The notes under the pieces were generated by a model. It saw only the letters and a program-made list of their open reading frames with translations, was not told where the DNA came from and did not search any database. Below are positions 42,678 to 50,263 of a DNA stretch of 64,000 nucleotides, in pieces. This DNA is from Phaeovulum molybdatiresistens (lineage in GTDB: Bacteria > Pseudomonadota > Alphaproteobacteria > Rhodobacterales > Rhodobacteraceae), in assembly GCF_023544865.1 (NCBI RefSeq), contig NZ_JAMJFX010000018.1, positions 1-64,000 of the forward strand. The letters are read 5' to 3'. The stretch's first letter is position 1; each line of letters begins with the position of its first letter. The position numbers were made by a program, and so were the translations under genes.

Positions 42678-43214
42678 ATGCAAACAAGAAGATCGATCCT
42701 ACTGGGCAGTGCGGCCTTGGGCGGGCTTAGCCTGCTTGCCGGTTGCGGCGGCGACAGCAGCGGCTATAGCGGCGGCGGCCCGAAGTTCCGCCACTATGAC
42801 GGGCCCCCGGTCACGCAGGTGCAGGTCTTCAAGGAAAAGCGGAAGATGTATCTTATTTCCGGCACCCACGTGCTGAAGAAATACGACATCAAGCTGGGCG
42901 GCAACCCGATCGGGCACAAGCAGTTCGAAGGCGACGGCAAGACCCCGGAAGGGGCCTATTGGATCGACCGGCGCAACGGCAACAGCGCCTATCACCTGTC
43001 GCTGGGGATTTCCTATCCGAACGAACGCGACCGCGCCTATGCCGAATCCCAGGGCAAGAAGCCGGGCGGCGACATCTTCATTCATGGCGAGGCGGGCAAG
43101 AACAACGGTCGCAGCAGGGACTGGACGGCAGGCTGCATCGCAGTCACCGACGCCGAGATCGAGGAAATCTATTCGATGGTCCGCGACCACACCCCGATCT
43201 TCATCTTCCCCTGA
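42678..43214 (+). CDS. L,D-transpeptidase (YkuD) lipoprotein with twin-arginine signal
   Basis: The YkuD domain catalyses 3-3 peptidoglycan cross-links or anchors proteins to peptidoglycan. The catalytic region is IFIHGEAG (about residue 134) and TAGCIAVTD with Cys near 153. The N terminus TRRSILLGSAALGGLSLLAGC combines a twin-arginine motif with a lipobox, so it is probably exported folded and lipidated. A Gly/Ser linker follows the cysteine. It is 178 residues long. It lies in a cluster with a CAP-domain lipoprotein and another L,D-transpeptidase. Confidence 0.9.
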   Translation: MQTRRSILLGSAALGGLSLLAGCGGDSSGYSGGGPKFRHYDGPPVTQVQVFKEKRKMYLISGTHVLKKYDIKLGGNPIGHKQFEGDGKTPEGAYWIDRRNGNSAYHLSLGISYPNERDRAYAESQGKKPGGDIFIHGEAGKNNGRSRDWTAGCIAVTDAEIEEIYSMVRDHTPIFIFP

Positions 43215-43227
43215 AGATCATCCCATG

Positions 43228-43253
43228 AAAAAGGGCCCCGCGGGGCCCCTTTG
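43228..43253 (-). terminator. Bidirectional Rho-independent terminator between convergent genes
   Basis: The palindrome GGGCCCCGCGGGGCCC is flanked by AAAAA on the left and TTT on the right. On the minus strand it ends in TTTTTC and would stop transcription of the CAP-domain gene. It can also serve the L,D-transpeptidase gene on the plus strand. Confidence 0.75.
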
Positions 43254-43271
43254 TGCCGATCGCGGCGGCCG

Positions 43272-43781
43272 TCAGCCGCCCGTGACCATCGTCCACCAGA
43301 TCTTGCCGGACGGTTCCTGGAACCAGGCAAAACCCATATCACGCGCGGCGGGGTTCAGGATCACGTCCCGCGTGTCGGCCAAGGCCATCCAGGCGGACAG
43401 CGTCTCGATCTCGGTCTCGAAGGTTTCCGAGATGTTTTCCCCCAGGATTTGGCCCATATAACCCGCCCGGCGCGCGCGATCCAACGGGGACGAGCCATCC
43501 GAACCGAAGTGCCAGGGCCGGTTCTGCGCGGCCATGTCGCGCGCATGGGCCGCCGCCGATGCCGTCAGTTGCGGGTTCATCGCCACAGGCGCGGTGCTGC
43601 GCGCCGCCCGCAGCGTATTGACCGAATCAAGCACGCGGGCGGTGATTTCGGCCTCGTCACCGGGACGGATTCGATACATCTGCGGCAGGGGCTTGCCATC
43701 CGGGCCAAGCGGCGGGCCTGCCGGCTCACACGCGGCAAGCGCAAGAACGCCAAGCATTATCAAACCTTTGACGATATTCAT
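43272..43781 (-). CDS. CAP (SCP/PR1-like) domain lipoprotein
   Basis: A lipoprotein signal (MLGVLALAAC, lipobox at about residue 19) precedes a CAP domain with the usual helices: LDSVNTLRAARSTAPVAMNP, SAAAHARDMAAQNRPWHFG and GENISETFET. The late MGFAWFQEPSGKIWWTMV strand completes the fold. Bacterial CAP proteins are extracytoplasmic and mostly of unknown function; some bind lipids or glycans. ATG 43781 gives 169 residues and is preferred to longer readings because it places the signal first. It lies between two L,D-transpeptidase genes of opposite orientation. Confidence 0.88.
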   Translation of the reverse strand: MNIVKGLIMLGVLALAACEPAGPPLGPDGKPLPQMYRIRPGDEAEITARVLDSVNTLRAARSTAPVAMNPQLTASAAAHARDMAAQNRPWHFGSDGSSPLDRARRAGYMGQILGENISETFETEIETLSAWMALADTRDVILNPAARDMGFAWFQEPSGKIWWTMVTGG

Positions 43782-43954
43782 CGGGCCCACCCTCTGCTGA
43801 ACAGCGCAGAGCCTTACATCTTTGATCCAAGCGCCGCAAACCCACAGTTGCGTGAACAGGCGTGATGACATCCGTTTGATTTGCACCTGCGGCACACAAG
43901 CCATATTTAAAGCGCAAAATCCGGCAAACGTCCGGTGACGATGGAGTGGACAAG

Positions 43955-44560
43955 ATGACTGACGTGCGCAAGACGCTCAACCGCAGGGCCTTTCTCGGCA
44001 CCGCCGCGCTGTTCGGCGCCGGTCTGGCGATGCCGGGCGTTGCGCAGACGCTGGATGCCGGTGCGCAGACCTTCGAGGAAACGGCGAACACCAACATGCG
44101 GCGCAACATTTCCAGCTTCCGCGCGATGGATTGGCGGCCGTATTTCAACGACACCCGCAATGGTGCGATCCTGGTCGACATCACCTCGCGTGCGCTGCAT
44201 TTCTGGTCCGACGATCAAACGGTCTACAAGCTTTACCCCAGCTCGATCCCGGTGTCCGAAGACCTGACCCGCCGTGGCCGGACCGAGGTGATCCGCAAGG
44301 TCGAAGGGCCCAGCTGGGCGCCGACCCCGGCGATGAAACAACGCAATCCCGAATGGCCCGATTATGTGCCGCCCGGGCCCGACAACCCGCTGGGCACCCA
44401 TGCGTTGCATCTGTCGTGGCAATATTACCGCATCCACGGCACGCATGACACGCGCAAGATCGGGCGCAAATCGTCGAACGGCTGCATCGGCCTTTACAAC
44501 GAACACATCGCCGAACTGTTCAACCTGTCCAAGGTCGGCACGCAGGTTTTGATCATCTGA
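43955..44560 (+). CDS. L,D-transpeptidase (ErfK/YbiS type) with twin-arginine signal
   Basis: The N terminus LNRRAFLGTAALFGAGLAMPG is a Tat signal without a lipobox. The catalytic domain contains GAILVDITSRALHFW, the NPLGTHALHLSW and IHGTHD regions and the active-site SSNGCIGLYNEH with Cys near residue 177. It should form 3-3 cross-links or attach outer-membrane lipoprotein to peptidoglycan in the periplasm. Length is 201 residues. ATG 43955 follows GGAGTGGACAAG. It is divergent from the CAP-domain gene and is followed by a clear terminator. Confidence 0.9.
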   Translation: MTDVRKTLNRRAFLGTAALFGAGLAMPGVAQTLDAGAQTFEETANTNMRRNISSFRAMDWRPYFNDTRNGAILVDITSRALHFWSDDQTVYKLYPSSIPVSEDLTRRGRTEVIRKVEGPSWAPTPAMKQRNPEWPDYVPPGPDNPLGTHALHLSWQYYRIHGTHDTRKIGRKSSNGCIGLYNEHIAELFNLSKVGTQVLII

Positions 44561-44581
44561 TCCGGCCAGACCGAAAAATAT

Positions 44582-44614
44582 GACCCCGGCCGCGAACCGC
44601 GACCGGGGTTTTTC
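44582..44614 (+). terminator. Rho-independent terminator after the second L,D-transpeptidase
   Basis: ACCCCGG and CCGGGGT pair around an inner CGCG-AAC-CGCG stem, followed by TTTTTC. It starts 22 bases after the stop codon at 44560. Confidence 0.85.
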
Positions 44615-44623
44615 ATGGGTAGC

Positions 44624-44911
44624 TTAACGCTTGCCGCCCTTGCCGCCGGACTGCGCACCCGAGCCATCGTTTCGCCCCGCGCCGCCGTCGCCATCACGGC
44701 GACCCGCGGCCTTGTCGTCGGCATCGCGGCGCATGTCGCCCTTCATCTCGTCTTCGCCGGGGGTGTTGGCGCTTTTTTCCTGCCGCGAGTCGTGTTTCTT
44801 GGCCATCACGACGTCATCGGCATCGGCCCAGGGGTTGTTATGCGCGGCATTGGCCACACCGCCCAGCGTCAGGGCGGCGGCAATTGCCATCAAGGAAATG
44901 GTTTTCTGCAT
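44624..44911 (-). CDS. Small exported, highly charged hypothetical protein
   Basis: I do not recognise this 95-residue protein. A clear signal peptide (KTISLMAIAAALTLGGVANAA, residues 3-23) is followed by a mature part of about 70 residues that is almost free of hydrophobic residues. It is rich in Asp, Lys, Arg, Gly and Asn and ends in glycine-rich sequence (GSGAQSGGKGGKR), so it is probably disordered in the periplasm. ATG 44911 follows AGGATTTATC. It lies alone between a terminator and hemH. Confidence 0.7.
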   Translation of the reverse strand: MQKTISLMAIAAALTLGGVANAAHNNPWADADDVVMAKKHDSRQEKSANTPGEDEMKGDMRRDADDKAAGRRDGDGGAGRNDGSGAQSGGKGGKR

Positions 44912-45050
44912 GATAAATCCTTTCTGCTCTGGATCACCAGCTGGCCGCGCCACAGGATCATGGCCCGCTGGTCGCCTCTTGGGTGCGCCAGAAATGTGAA
45001 CACCTGCTTAACATCGCCGGCAACGGACAAGATGCCGCAGGCCGCGCATG

Positions 45051-45079
45051 AAAAACCCCGCGGAATTGTATCCGCGGGG
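45051..45079 (-). terminator. Rho-independent terminator after hemH
   Basis: On the minus strand CCCCGCGGA and TCCGCGGGG form a 9 base pair stem with a 6-base loop, followed by TTTTTC. It begins about 25 bases after the hemH stop. Confidence 0.9.
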
Positions 45080-45104
45080 CTCATGGGTCAGGCCGGGCCG
45101 GGAT

Positions 45105-46172
45105 TTACTTGATCCAGCCCATCAGGTTTTCCGAGATCACCTCCATCAGGGCGGTGATATGGGCGTCGTCATCGTTCAGGCAGGGGATGTAGGTGAAACT
45201 TTCGCCGCCCGCATGTTCAAAGGCCTCGCGGATTTCGCCGTTGATCTCCTCCAGCGTCTCGATGCAGTCGGCCGAGAAGGCCGGCGAGATCACCGCGATG
45301 TTTTTCTTGCCCTGTTTGGCCAGCTCGGCCACGTGTTCGACCGTGTAGGGGCGCAGCCATTCCTCGCGGCCAAAGACCGACTGGAAGGTGGTGTGGATGT
45401 CGTCCTTGGCCCAGCCCAGCCGTTCGCGCAGCAGGCGGGTCGTTTTCGCGCATTGGCAGTGGTAGGGGTCGCCTTCCATCAGGTAGCGCTTGGGCATGCC
45501 GTGATAAGAGGCGACCAGAACGTCGGGCTTTTGGTCGGGCGTCGGATAGAACCGCTCGACCGACTTTGCCAGCGCGTCGATATAGCTGGGCCGGTCGACA
45601 TATTCCGGCGCGATCCGCACAGCGGGTTGGCGCTTGATATCCATCAGCGCACGGAAGAACTGATCATTCGCCGTGGCCGAGGTGGGGCCGGCGTATTGCG
45701 GATAAAGCGGGAAGAACAGGATCTTTTCACAGCCCTGTTCCACCAGCCGGTCCACCACCGATTTGGTCGAGGGGTTGCCGTAGCGCATGCAGAAATCAAC
45801 GATCACCTCATCGCCCCAGGCGGCCTGCGCGGCGGCGGCGATCTTGGCGGTCTGCGCCTTGGTGATCGTCATCAGCGGGCTTTCGTTCGCCTCATGATTC
45901 CAGATCGACTTGTAGTTCGCGCCCGAGGTGAAGGGGCGTTTCGTCAGGATCACCAGCTGCAGCAGCGGCTGCCACAGGTAGCGCGGATAATCGATCACGC
46001 GCTTGTCCGACAGGAATTCGTTCAGATAGCGGCGCATCGACCAATAGTCGTAATTGTCCGGCGTGCCCAGATTGGCCAGCAGCACCCCGATCTTCTTGCG
46101 CGGCACCGGCGGGTGATCGGCGGGGGCATGGGCAAGGCGGCCGTGGCCGGGGTGGATCAATTCCTTGGTCAT
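45105..46172 (-). CDS. hemH: Ferrochelatase
   Basis: HemH inserts ferrous iron into protoporphyrin IX, the last step of heme synthesis. Family landmarks are VLLANLGTPD near the N terminus, the active-site His in VASYHGMPKRYL, and the later SPAFSADCIETLEEI with the catalytic acidic residues. ATG 46172 gives MTKELIHPGHG; a GTG directly before it is in frame. Length is 355 residues, with a short N-terminal extension. It is monocistronic and ends at a strong terminator. Confidence 0.96.
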   Translation of the reverse strand: MTKELIHPGHGRLAHAPADHPPVPRKKIGVLLANLGTPDNYDYWSMRRYLNEFLSDKRVIDYPRYLWQPLLQLVILTKRPFTSGANYKSIWNHEANESPLMTITKAQTAKIAAAAQAAWGDEVIVDFCMRYGNPSTKSVVDRLVEQGCEKILFFPLYPQYAGPTSATANDQFFRALMDIKRQPAVRIAPEYVDRPSYIDALAKSVERFYPTPDQKPDVLVASYHGMPKRYLMEGDPYHCQCAKTTRLLRERLGWAKDDIHTTFQSVFGREEWLRPYTVEHVAELAKQGKKNIAVISPAFSADCIETLEEINGEIREAFEHAGGESFTYIPCLNDDDAHITALMEVISENLMGWIK

Positions 46173-46281
46173 CACTGTCGTCCTGTGCTGTCTTCGGCTT
46201 TTGGCATGGGCCTTTGATTTGAGCCCGACTTAAAGCGTTTTGCGGGGGCGTCAATGCGGCCTTATGGTTCGGTTTGCCGCG

Positions 46282-47118
46282 TCACTGCCCGGCCTTGTCG
46301 CCGGCGGATTGCTCGGCCGCGCCCAGCGCATCGGCCAGGCGCGCCGCCGCCGATCCGGGGCGCAGCGGCTTTTGCTGGCTTGCATGGGGCTTCCACCCGG
46401 TCAGCCAGACCATGTCAAAGCTGGCGCGGACACGGCCACCGGGTTCGGCATAGGCCGCGGCATAGCGGCTGGCGGCCTGGGCAAAGACCGCGCGGGGGGT
46501 AAAGGTCCGACGCCGGCCGGTCAGGGCATTGGCCTCACCCATGGCGCGCAGATCGGCCAGAAGGCGGAACGGATCGGCATAGCTGACACGGCGCAACACG
46601 CTGTCCGCCACCGGCAAAGCCAGGCCCGCACGTTGCAGCAGCGCGCCCAGATCGCGGATTTCGCCCATCGGCAGGACACGGGGCGACAGACCGCCCGTCA
46701 CGGCCACCTCGGCCTCGGCCAGCGCGGCGCGCAGTTCTGCCAGTGTCTGGCCACCAAACATCACCGCGATGAACAGCCCGTCGGGCCGCAAGGCGCGGGC
46801 CGCCTGCACGATCTGGCCGACCGGGTCATTGGCCCAATGCAGCGCCAGCGCATGCACCACAAGATCATGCGCGCCCGGTTCCAGATCCAGCAGCTCATCA
46901 TCCGCCACGATCCGGGCCGCAGGCAGGATTTCGCGCCACGGATCGGGAAAAGCCGTCACGACAGCCGGTGCCGTAAACGTTCTGTTAACCTCGTTCAGCC
47001 TTTCCTCAAGCTCGGCGGCGGCATCGTCGTGAAGGAACAGCGCGGGTCCGCTGCGTCGCGCGCGGGCGCGGTTGCGGTCAAGGGCGGGGCGATCGGTCAG
47101 AAGGGGCGGTGTGGTCAT
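46282..47118 (-). CDS. SAM-dependent methyltransferase (NDUFAF5/BioC-like)
   Basis: The N-terminal RARARRSGPALFLHDDAAAELEERL pattern (shown in general form) is typical of the alphaproteobacterial relatives of mitochondrial NDUFAF5, and a class I methyltransferase core follows. The SAM-binding first loop is poorly conserved, while the later DLVVHALALHWANDP and LRPDGLFIAVMFGG strands match well. Human NDUFAF5 hydroxylates a complex I subunit; the bacterial role is not known to me. ATG 47118 overlaps the comF start codon on the opposite strand. Length is 278 residues. Confidence 0.82.
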   Translation of the reverse strand: MTTPPLLTDRPALDRNRARARRSGPALFLHDDAAAELEERLNEVNRTFTAPAVVTAFPDPWREILPAARIVADDELLDLEPGAHDLVVHALALHWANDPVGQIVQAARALRPDGLFIAVMFGGQTLAELRAALAEAEVAVTGGLSPRVLPMGEIRDLGALLQRAGLALPVADSVLRRVSYADPFRLLADLRAMGEANALTGRRRTFTPRAVFAQAASRYAAAYAEPGGRVRASFDMVWLTGWKPHASQQKPLRPGSAAARLADALGAAEQSAGDKAGQ

Positions 47119-47878
47119 GATGGGGGCGAAGATTAAGGCGCTTCGCGCCGGGATGCCAGCGGCGATGACGCGCGCGTTGCATCTGGTATTTCCGCCGCGC
47201 TGCATTGCCTGCAGCGAGGCGGTGGGGGATGATTTCGGCCTCTGCGGCCCCTGCTGGCGCGAGACGCCCTTTCTGACGGGCCTGTGCTGCGATCAATGTG
47301 GCGCCCCCCTGCCGGGCGAAGGCACGGGGGACGACCGCTGCGACGACTGCCTGACCCTTCCGCGTCCCTGGGGCCGGGGCCGTGCGGCGCTGGCCTATGA
47401 TGGGACCGCACGGCGGCTGGTTCTGGCGTTGAAGCATGGCGACCGGCTTGACCTTGTGCCGCCGATGGCGGGCTGGCTGCATCGGGCGGCGGGGCCGATC
47501 CTGGAACCCGGCATGCTGATCGCGCCAATCCCGCTGCACCGGTTGCGCCTGCTGAAACGGCGCTACAATCAATCTGCCCTGCTTTCGGCCAAGCTGGCGA
47601 CGCGGGCGGGGGTGGACCATTGTCCCGACCTTTTGCAGCGCATCCGCGCCACCCCAAGCCAGGATCATCGCAGCCGCGCCGAACGCTTTGCCAATCTGGA
47701 TGGTTCGATCCGCGTGGCGCCCCGGCGCACCGACCTGGTGCAAGGGCGGCATGTGCTGCTGGTGGATGACGTGATGACATCCTGCGCGACATTCACCGCC
47801 GCGACCAGGGCCTGTCTGGCCGCAGGGGCCGCAAACGTATCGGTTCTTTCACTGGCGCGCGTTGCGAAGGATGCCTAA
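47117..47878 (+). CDS. ComF family protein (double zinc ribbon and phosphoribosyltransferase domain)
   Basis: Two zinc-ribbon pairs near the N terminus (CIACSEAV, CGPCW, CDQCGAPL, CDDCL) precede a type I phosphoribosyltransferase-like domain with the PRPP loop VLLVDDVMTSCATF (about residue 213). ComF homologues help DNA uptake in competent bacteria, but most carriers are not known to be competent, so the role here is open. ATG 47117 (or 47120) follows AAGGGGCGG. Length is 253 residues. Its start codon overlaps that of the divergent methyltransferase gene. Confidence 0.88.
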   Translation: MMGAKIKALRAGMPAAMTRALHLVFPPRCIACSEAVGDDFGLCGPCWRETPFLTGLCCDQCGAPLPGEGTGDDRCDDCLTLPRPWGRGRAALAYDGTARRLVLALKHGDRLDLVPPMAGWLHRAAGPILEPGMLIAPIPLHRLRLLKRRYNQSALLSAKLATRAGVDHCPDLLQRIRATPSQDHRSRAERFANLDGSIRVAPRRTDLVQGRHVLLVDDVMTSCATFTAATRACLAAGAANVSVLSLARVAKDA

Positions 47879-47913
47879 ATCCCTATAGTCTTTGCCGACT
47901 GAAGGGATGTTGC

Positions 47914-48171
47914 ATGAAACGCGTCGAGATCTATACCACCCGCACCTGCCCCTATTGCATCGCCGCCAAGGCGCTGCTGACGAAAAAGGGCGTTACGTTT
48001 GAGGAAACCGACGTCGGCGCCGATCCCGCGCTGCGCGCAGCGATGATGCAGCGCGCCAATGGCCGCCGGACCGTCCCGCAGATTTTCATCGGCGGGCAGC
48101 ATGTGGGGGGATGTGACGATCTGCATGCGCTGGACCACGCCGGCAAGCTTGACCAGCTTCTGGCGGGCTGA
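47914..48171 (+). CDS. grxC: Glutaredoxin 3
   Basis: This 85-residue glutaredoxin has the dithiol active site CPYC at residues 13-16, the cis-proline region RTVPQIFIGG and the C-terminal GGCDDLHAL motif that binds glutathione. It reduces disulfides and glutathione adducts in the cytoplasm. The nitrilase gene starts 4 bases after its stop and marR overlaps the nitrilase gene, so grxC leads a three-gene unit that may also be read through from comF 35 bases upstream. Confidence 0.95.
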   Translation: MKRVEIYTTRTCPYCIAAKALLTKKGVTFEETDVGADPALRAAMMQRANGRRTVPQIFIGGQHVGGCDDLHALDHAGKLDQLLAG

Positions 48172-48174
48172 CGG

Positions 48175-49005
48175 ATGCGCGCGGCCCTGATCCAGCTGTC
48201 GGTTTCCGATGATCCGGTGGCGAACCTGCCGGTGACGGTCGGCCTTGTGCGTCAGGCCGCGGCGCAGGGGGCGGGGTTCGTGCTGACACCGGAATGCACC
48301 AATCTGCTGTCATCGGACCGGGCGCATCAAAGGGCCGTTCTGCATGACGAAGCCACCGATCCGACACTTGCCGCCCTGCGGGCCGAGGCGGCGGGGCTGG
48401 GGATCTGGCTGCTGATCGGATCGCTTGGCCTGAAATCGGGCGACGCGGACGGGCGCTTTGCGAACCGGTCGTTCCTGATCGCGCCCGATGGGGCGATTGC
48501 GGCGCGCTATGACAAGATCCACATGTTTGACGTGGATGTGTCTGCAACGGAAAGATACCGCGAATCCGAGGGCTACCGGCCCGGCGCGCGGGCGGTCGTG
48601 GCGCAGACCCCCTTCGCCACGATCGGGCTTAGCATCTGCTATGACCTGCGTTTCCCGCATTTGTATCGCCGCCTTGCCAAGGCGGGCGCGCAGATCCTGA
48701 CGGTGCCTGCGGCGTTCAATGACACCACCGGGGCTGCGCATTGGGAAAGCCTGCTGCGCGCCCGTGCGATTGAAAACGGCTGCTTCGTGCTGGCCCCGGC
48801 GCAATGCGGCACCCATGCCGCCCATGCCGGACGCGCGCGGCGCACCCATGGCCACAGCCTGGCCGTTGCCCCCTGGGGCGAGGTTCTGGCCGATGGCGGC
48901 GATGCGCCGGGCATCACCCTGGTTGATCTGGACATGGCGCGCGTCGATCAGGCGCGCGGTCGCGTGCCCTCGATCACGCATGACCGGGACTTTGACGGCC
49001 CATGA
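48175..49005 (+). CDS. Carbon-nitrogen hydrolase (nitrilase superfamily, Nit1/Nit2 type)
   Basis: The Glu-Lys-Cys triad is visible as TPECTN (Glu about residue 40), YDKIHMFDVD (Lys 114) and SICYDLRFP (Cys 155). The sequence is closest to the Nit1/Nit2 group, which hydrolyse omega-amides such as deaminated glutathione or alpha-ketoglutaramate; this assignment is from motif context. Next to a glutaredoxin gene, repair of deaminated glutathione would make sense but is inferred. Length is 276 residues. It overlaps marR by 4 bases. Confidence 0.9.
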   Translation: MRAALIQLSVSDDPVANLPVTVGLVRQAAAQGAGFVLTPECTNLLSSDRAHQRAVLHDEATDPTLAALRAEAAGLGIWLLIGSLGLKSGDADGRFANRSFLIAPDGAIAARYDKIHMFDVDVSATERYRESEGYRPGARAVVAQTPFATIGLSICYDLRFPHLYRRLAKAGAQILTVPAAFNDTTGAAHWESLLRARAIENGCFVLAPAQCGTHAAHAGRARRTHGHSLAVAPWGEVLADGGDAPGITLVDLDMARVDQARGRVPSITHDRDFDGP

Positions 49006-49442
49006 CCGAAGCTGTCGATCCGCTTGCGGCAACGCTGTTTTCCGAGGTCTTCATGGCCGATCAGCTGGCGCGCAACCGCATCAGCCGGGTTTTGCCCAAG
49101 GGGATGGAGATTTCGCATTTCTCGGTGCTTAATCATCTGGCCCACATCAACGAGGAACGCACCCCCGCCCAGCTTGCCGCGACCTTCCATGTGACGCGCG
49201 GCGCCATGACGAACACATTGTCCAAGCTGGTCTGGGCCGGCCATGTCCACATCCGGCCCGATTGGGACGATGCCCGGCGCAAGTTCGTCGCCATCAGCCC
49301 CGCGGGGCGCGCCGCGCGCGATGCGGCGCTGGCCGCCTTCATGCCGGTCATCTCGGACATCGTGCGCGACATCGGCGCCGACAAGGTACGCGCTGCCCTG
49401 CCCGTGCTGCGCGAATTGCGCATCCGGCTGGAGGACGGCTAG
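49002..49442 (+). CDS. MarR family transcriptional regulator
   Basis: A winged helix-turn-helix domain lies at about residues 35-105 (SVLNHLAHI, AQLAATFHVTRGAMTNTLSKLVWAGHV, then the wing with DDARRKFVAIS). Flanking helices would form the dimer interface. At 146 residues it is a normal MarR protein. These repressors often respond to small phenolic or oxidising molecules. It ends the grxC-nitrilase unit with a 4-base overlap, so it may regulate that unit, but no operator is evident. Confidence 0.9.
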   Translation: MTEAVDPLAATLFSEVFMADQLARNRISRVLPKGMEISHFSVLNHLAHINEERTPAQLAATFHVTRGAMTNTLSKLVWAGHVHIRPDWDDARRKFVAISPAGRAARDAALAAFMPVISDIVRDIGADKVRAALPVLRELRIRLEDG

Positions 49443-49447
49443 CCCGG

Positions 49448-50083
49448 TCAGGTCACCACCCGCAGCGTCAGATTGATCCGCCCGCCATTGGGCAACAGGG
49501 TCGAGCTACCCGGCGCGATGCGATCAACCCCGTGATAAAGCAGCCGCGCGGCCCCGCCCATCACCAGCACATCGCCCGACCGCAGCCACAGGCTTTGCGT
49601 CCGCCCGCCCCGGGTTTCATTGCCGATGCGGAACAGCGCATCATCGCCCAGTGAAATGGACACGACCGGCTGGGTGAAATCCGCCTCATCCCGGTCCTGG
49701 TGCATTCCCATCCGGGCATGGTCGTCATAAAAATTCACAAGACAGCATTCCGGCATCCGGGCCGAACCGGACACCGTGCGCCAGACCGACAGGATGCTGT
49801 GCGGGATGGCGGGCCAGGGCAGCCCTTCGGGATGGGTTTCGCTATAGCGATAGCCGCGCCGATCTGACACCCAGCCGAAACGCCCCGCCGAGGTCATCCG
49901 CACGCTCATGGGGCGGCCATAGGGCGTCATCGGCGAAAACAGCGGCGCCGTGGCCGCCACTGCGCGCAGATCCGCCACCATCTCGCGTTGCTCTTGCAGA
50001 TCAAGCCAACCGGGAAAATGCAGAAATCCGCGGATTTCAACCGGATCGGGGCGGCTTTCGGCGGGTTCTGGAAAATCCGTCAT
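49448..50083 (-). CDS. alkB: AlkB-type alpha-ketoglutarate-dependent DNA repair dioxygenase
   Basis: AlkB removes methyl groups from N1-methyladenine and N3-methylcytosine in DNA by oxidation. The iron ligands H-x-D (MGMHQDRDE, about residue 125) and the second His (LLYHGVDRI, about 180) are present, as is the 2-oxoglutarate-binding Arg in GGRINLTLR. The substrate-lid [19 protein letters not shown] is also typical. Length is 211 residues. It converges on marR and is divergent from dnaK. Note that the alkane hydroxylase at 30004 shares the symbol but is unrelated. Confidence 0.93.
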   Translation of the reverse strand: MTDFPEPAESRPDPVEIRGFLHFPGWLDLQEQREMVADLRAVAATAPLFSPMTPYGRPMSVRMTSAGRFGWVSDRRGYRYSETHPEGLPWPAIPHSILSVWRTVSGSARMPECCLVNFYDDHARMGMHQDRDEADFTQPVVSISLGDDALFRIGNETRGGRTQSLWLRSGDVLVMGGAARLLYHGVDRIAPGSSTLLPNGGRINLTLRVVT

Positions 50084-50112
50084 TTTCTTGCGATGTTCCT
50101 TTGGCGCGGGTG

Positions 50113-50141
50113 CTTGCAGGGTCCATGGCCCCTCCTTATAT
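50113..50141 (+). promoter_or_regulatory. Candidate heat-shock (RpoH) promoter of dnaK
   Basis: CTTGCA (50113-50118) and CTTATAT (50135-50141) are separated by 16 bases, close to the alphaproteobacterial sigma-32 pattern CTTGAA and CYTATNT. Transcription would begin near 50148, giving a leader of about 115 bases before dnaK. No CIRCE-type inverted repeat is seen. Confidence 0.5.
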
Positions 50142-50263
50142 ACGCCGGGACGCCGGGTTCCGACAGGGTCGGGATCCGGCAGATACGTGAAACCCAGGGA
50201 TTGGGGCCGGGGGCCTTATCGGACCCGAACCCCGCTACATCGCCGCAACAAGAGGTGCAAATC

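Noticed and set aside
49448..50083. Linking this alkB with the alkB at 30004 as one pathway
   Set aside because: They only share a symbol: one is a DNA repair dioxygenase and the other a membrane alkane hydroxylase.
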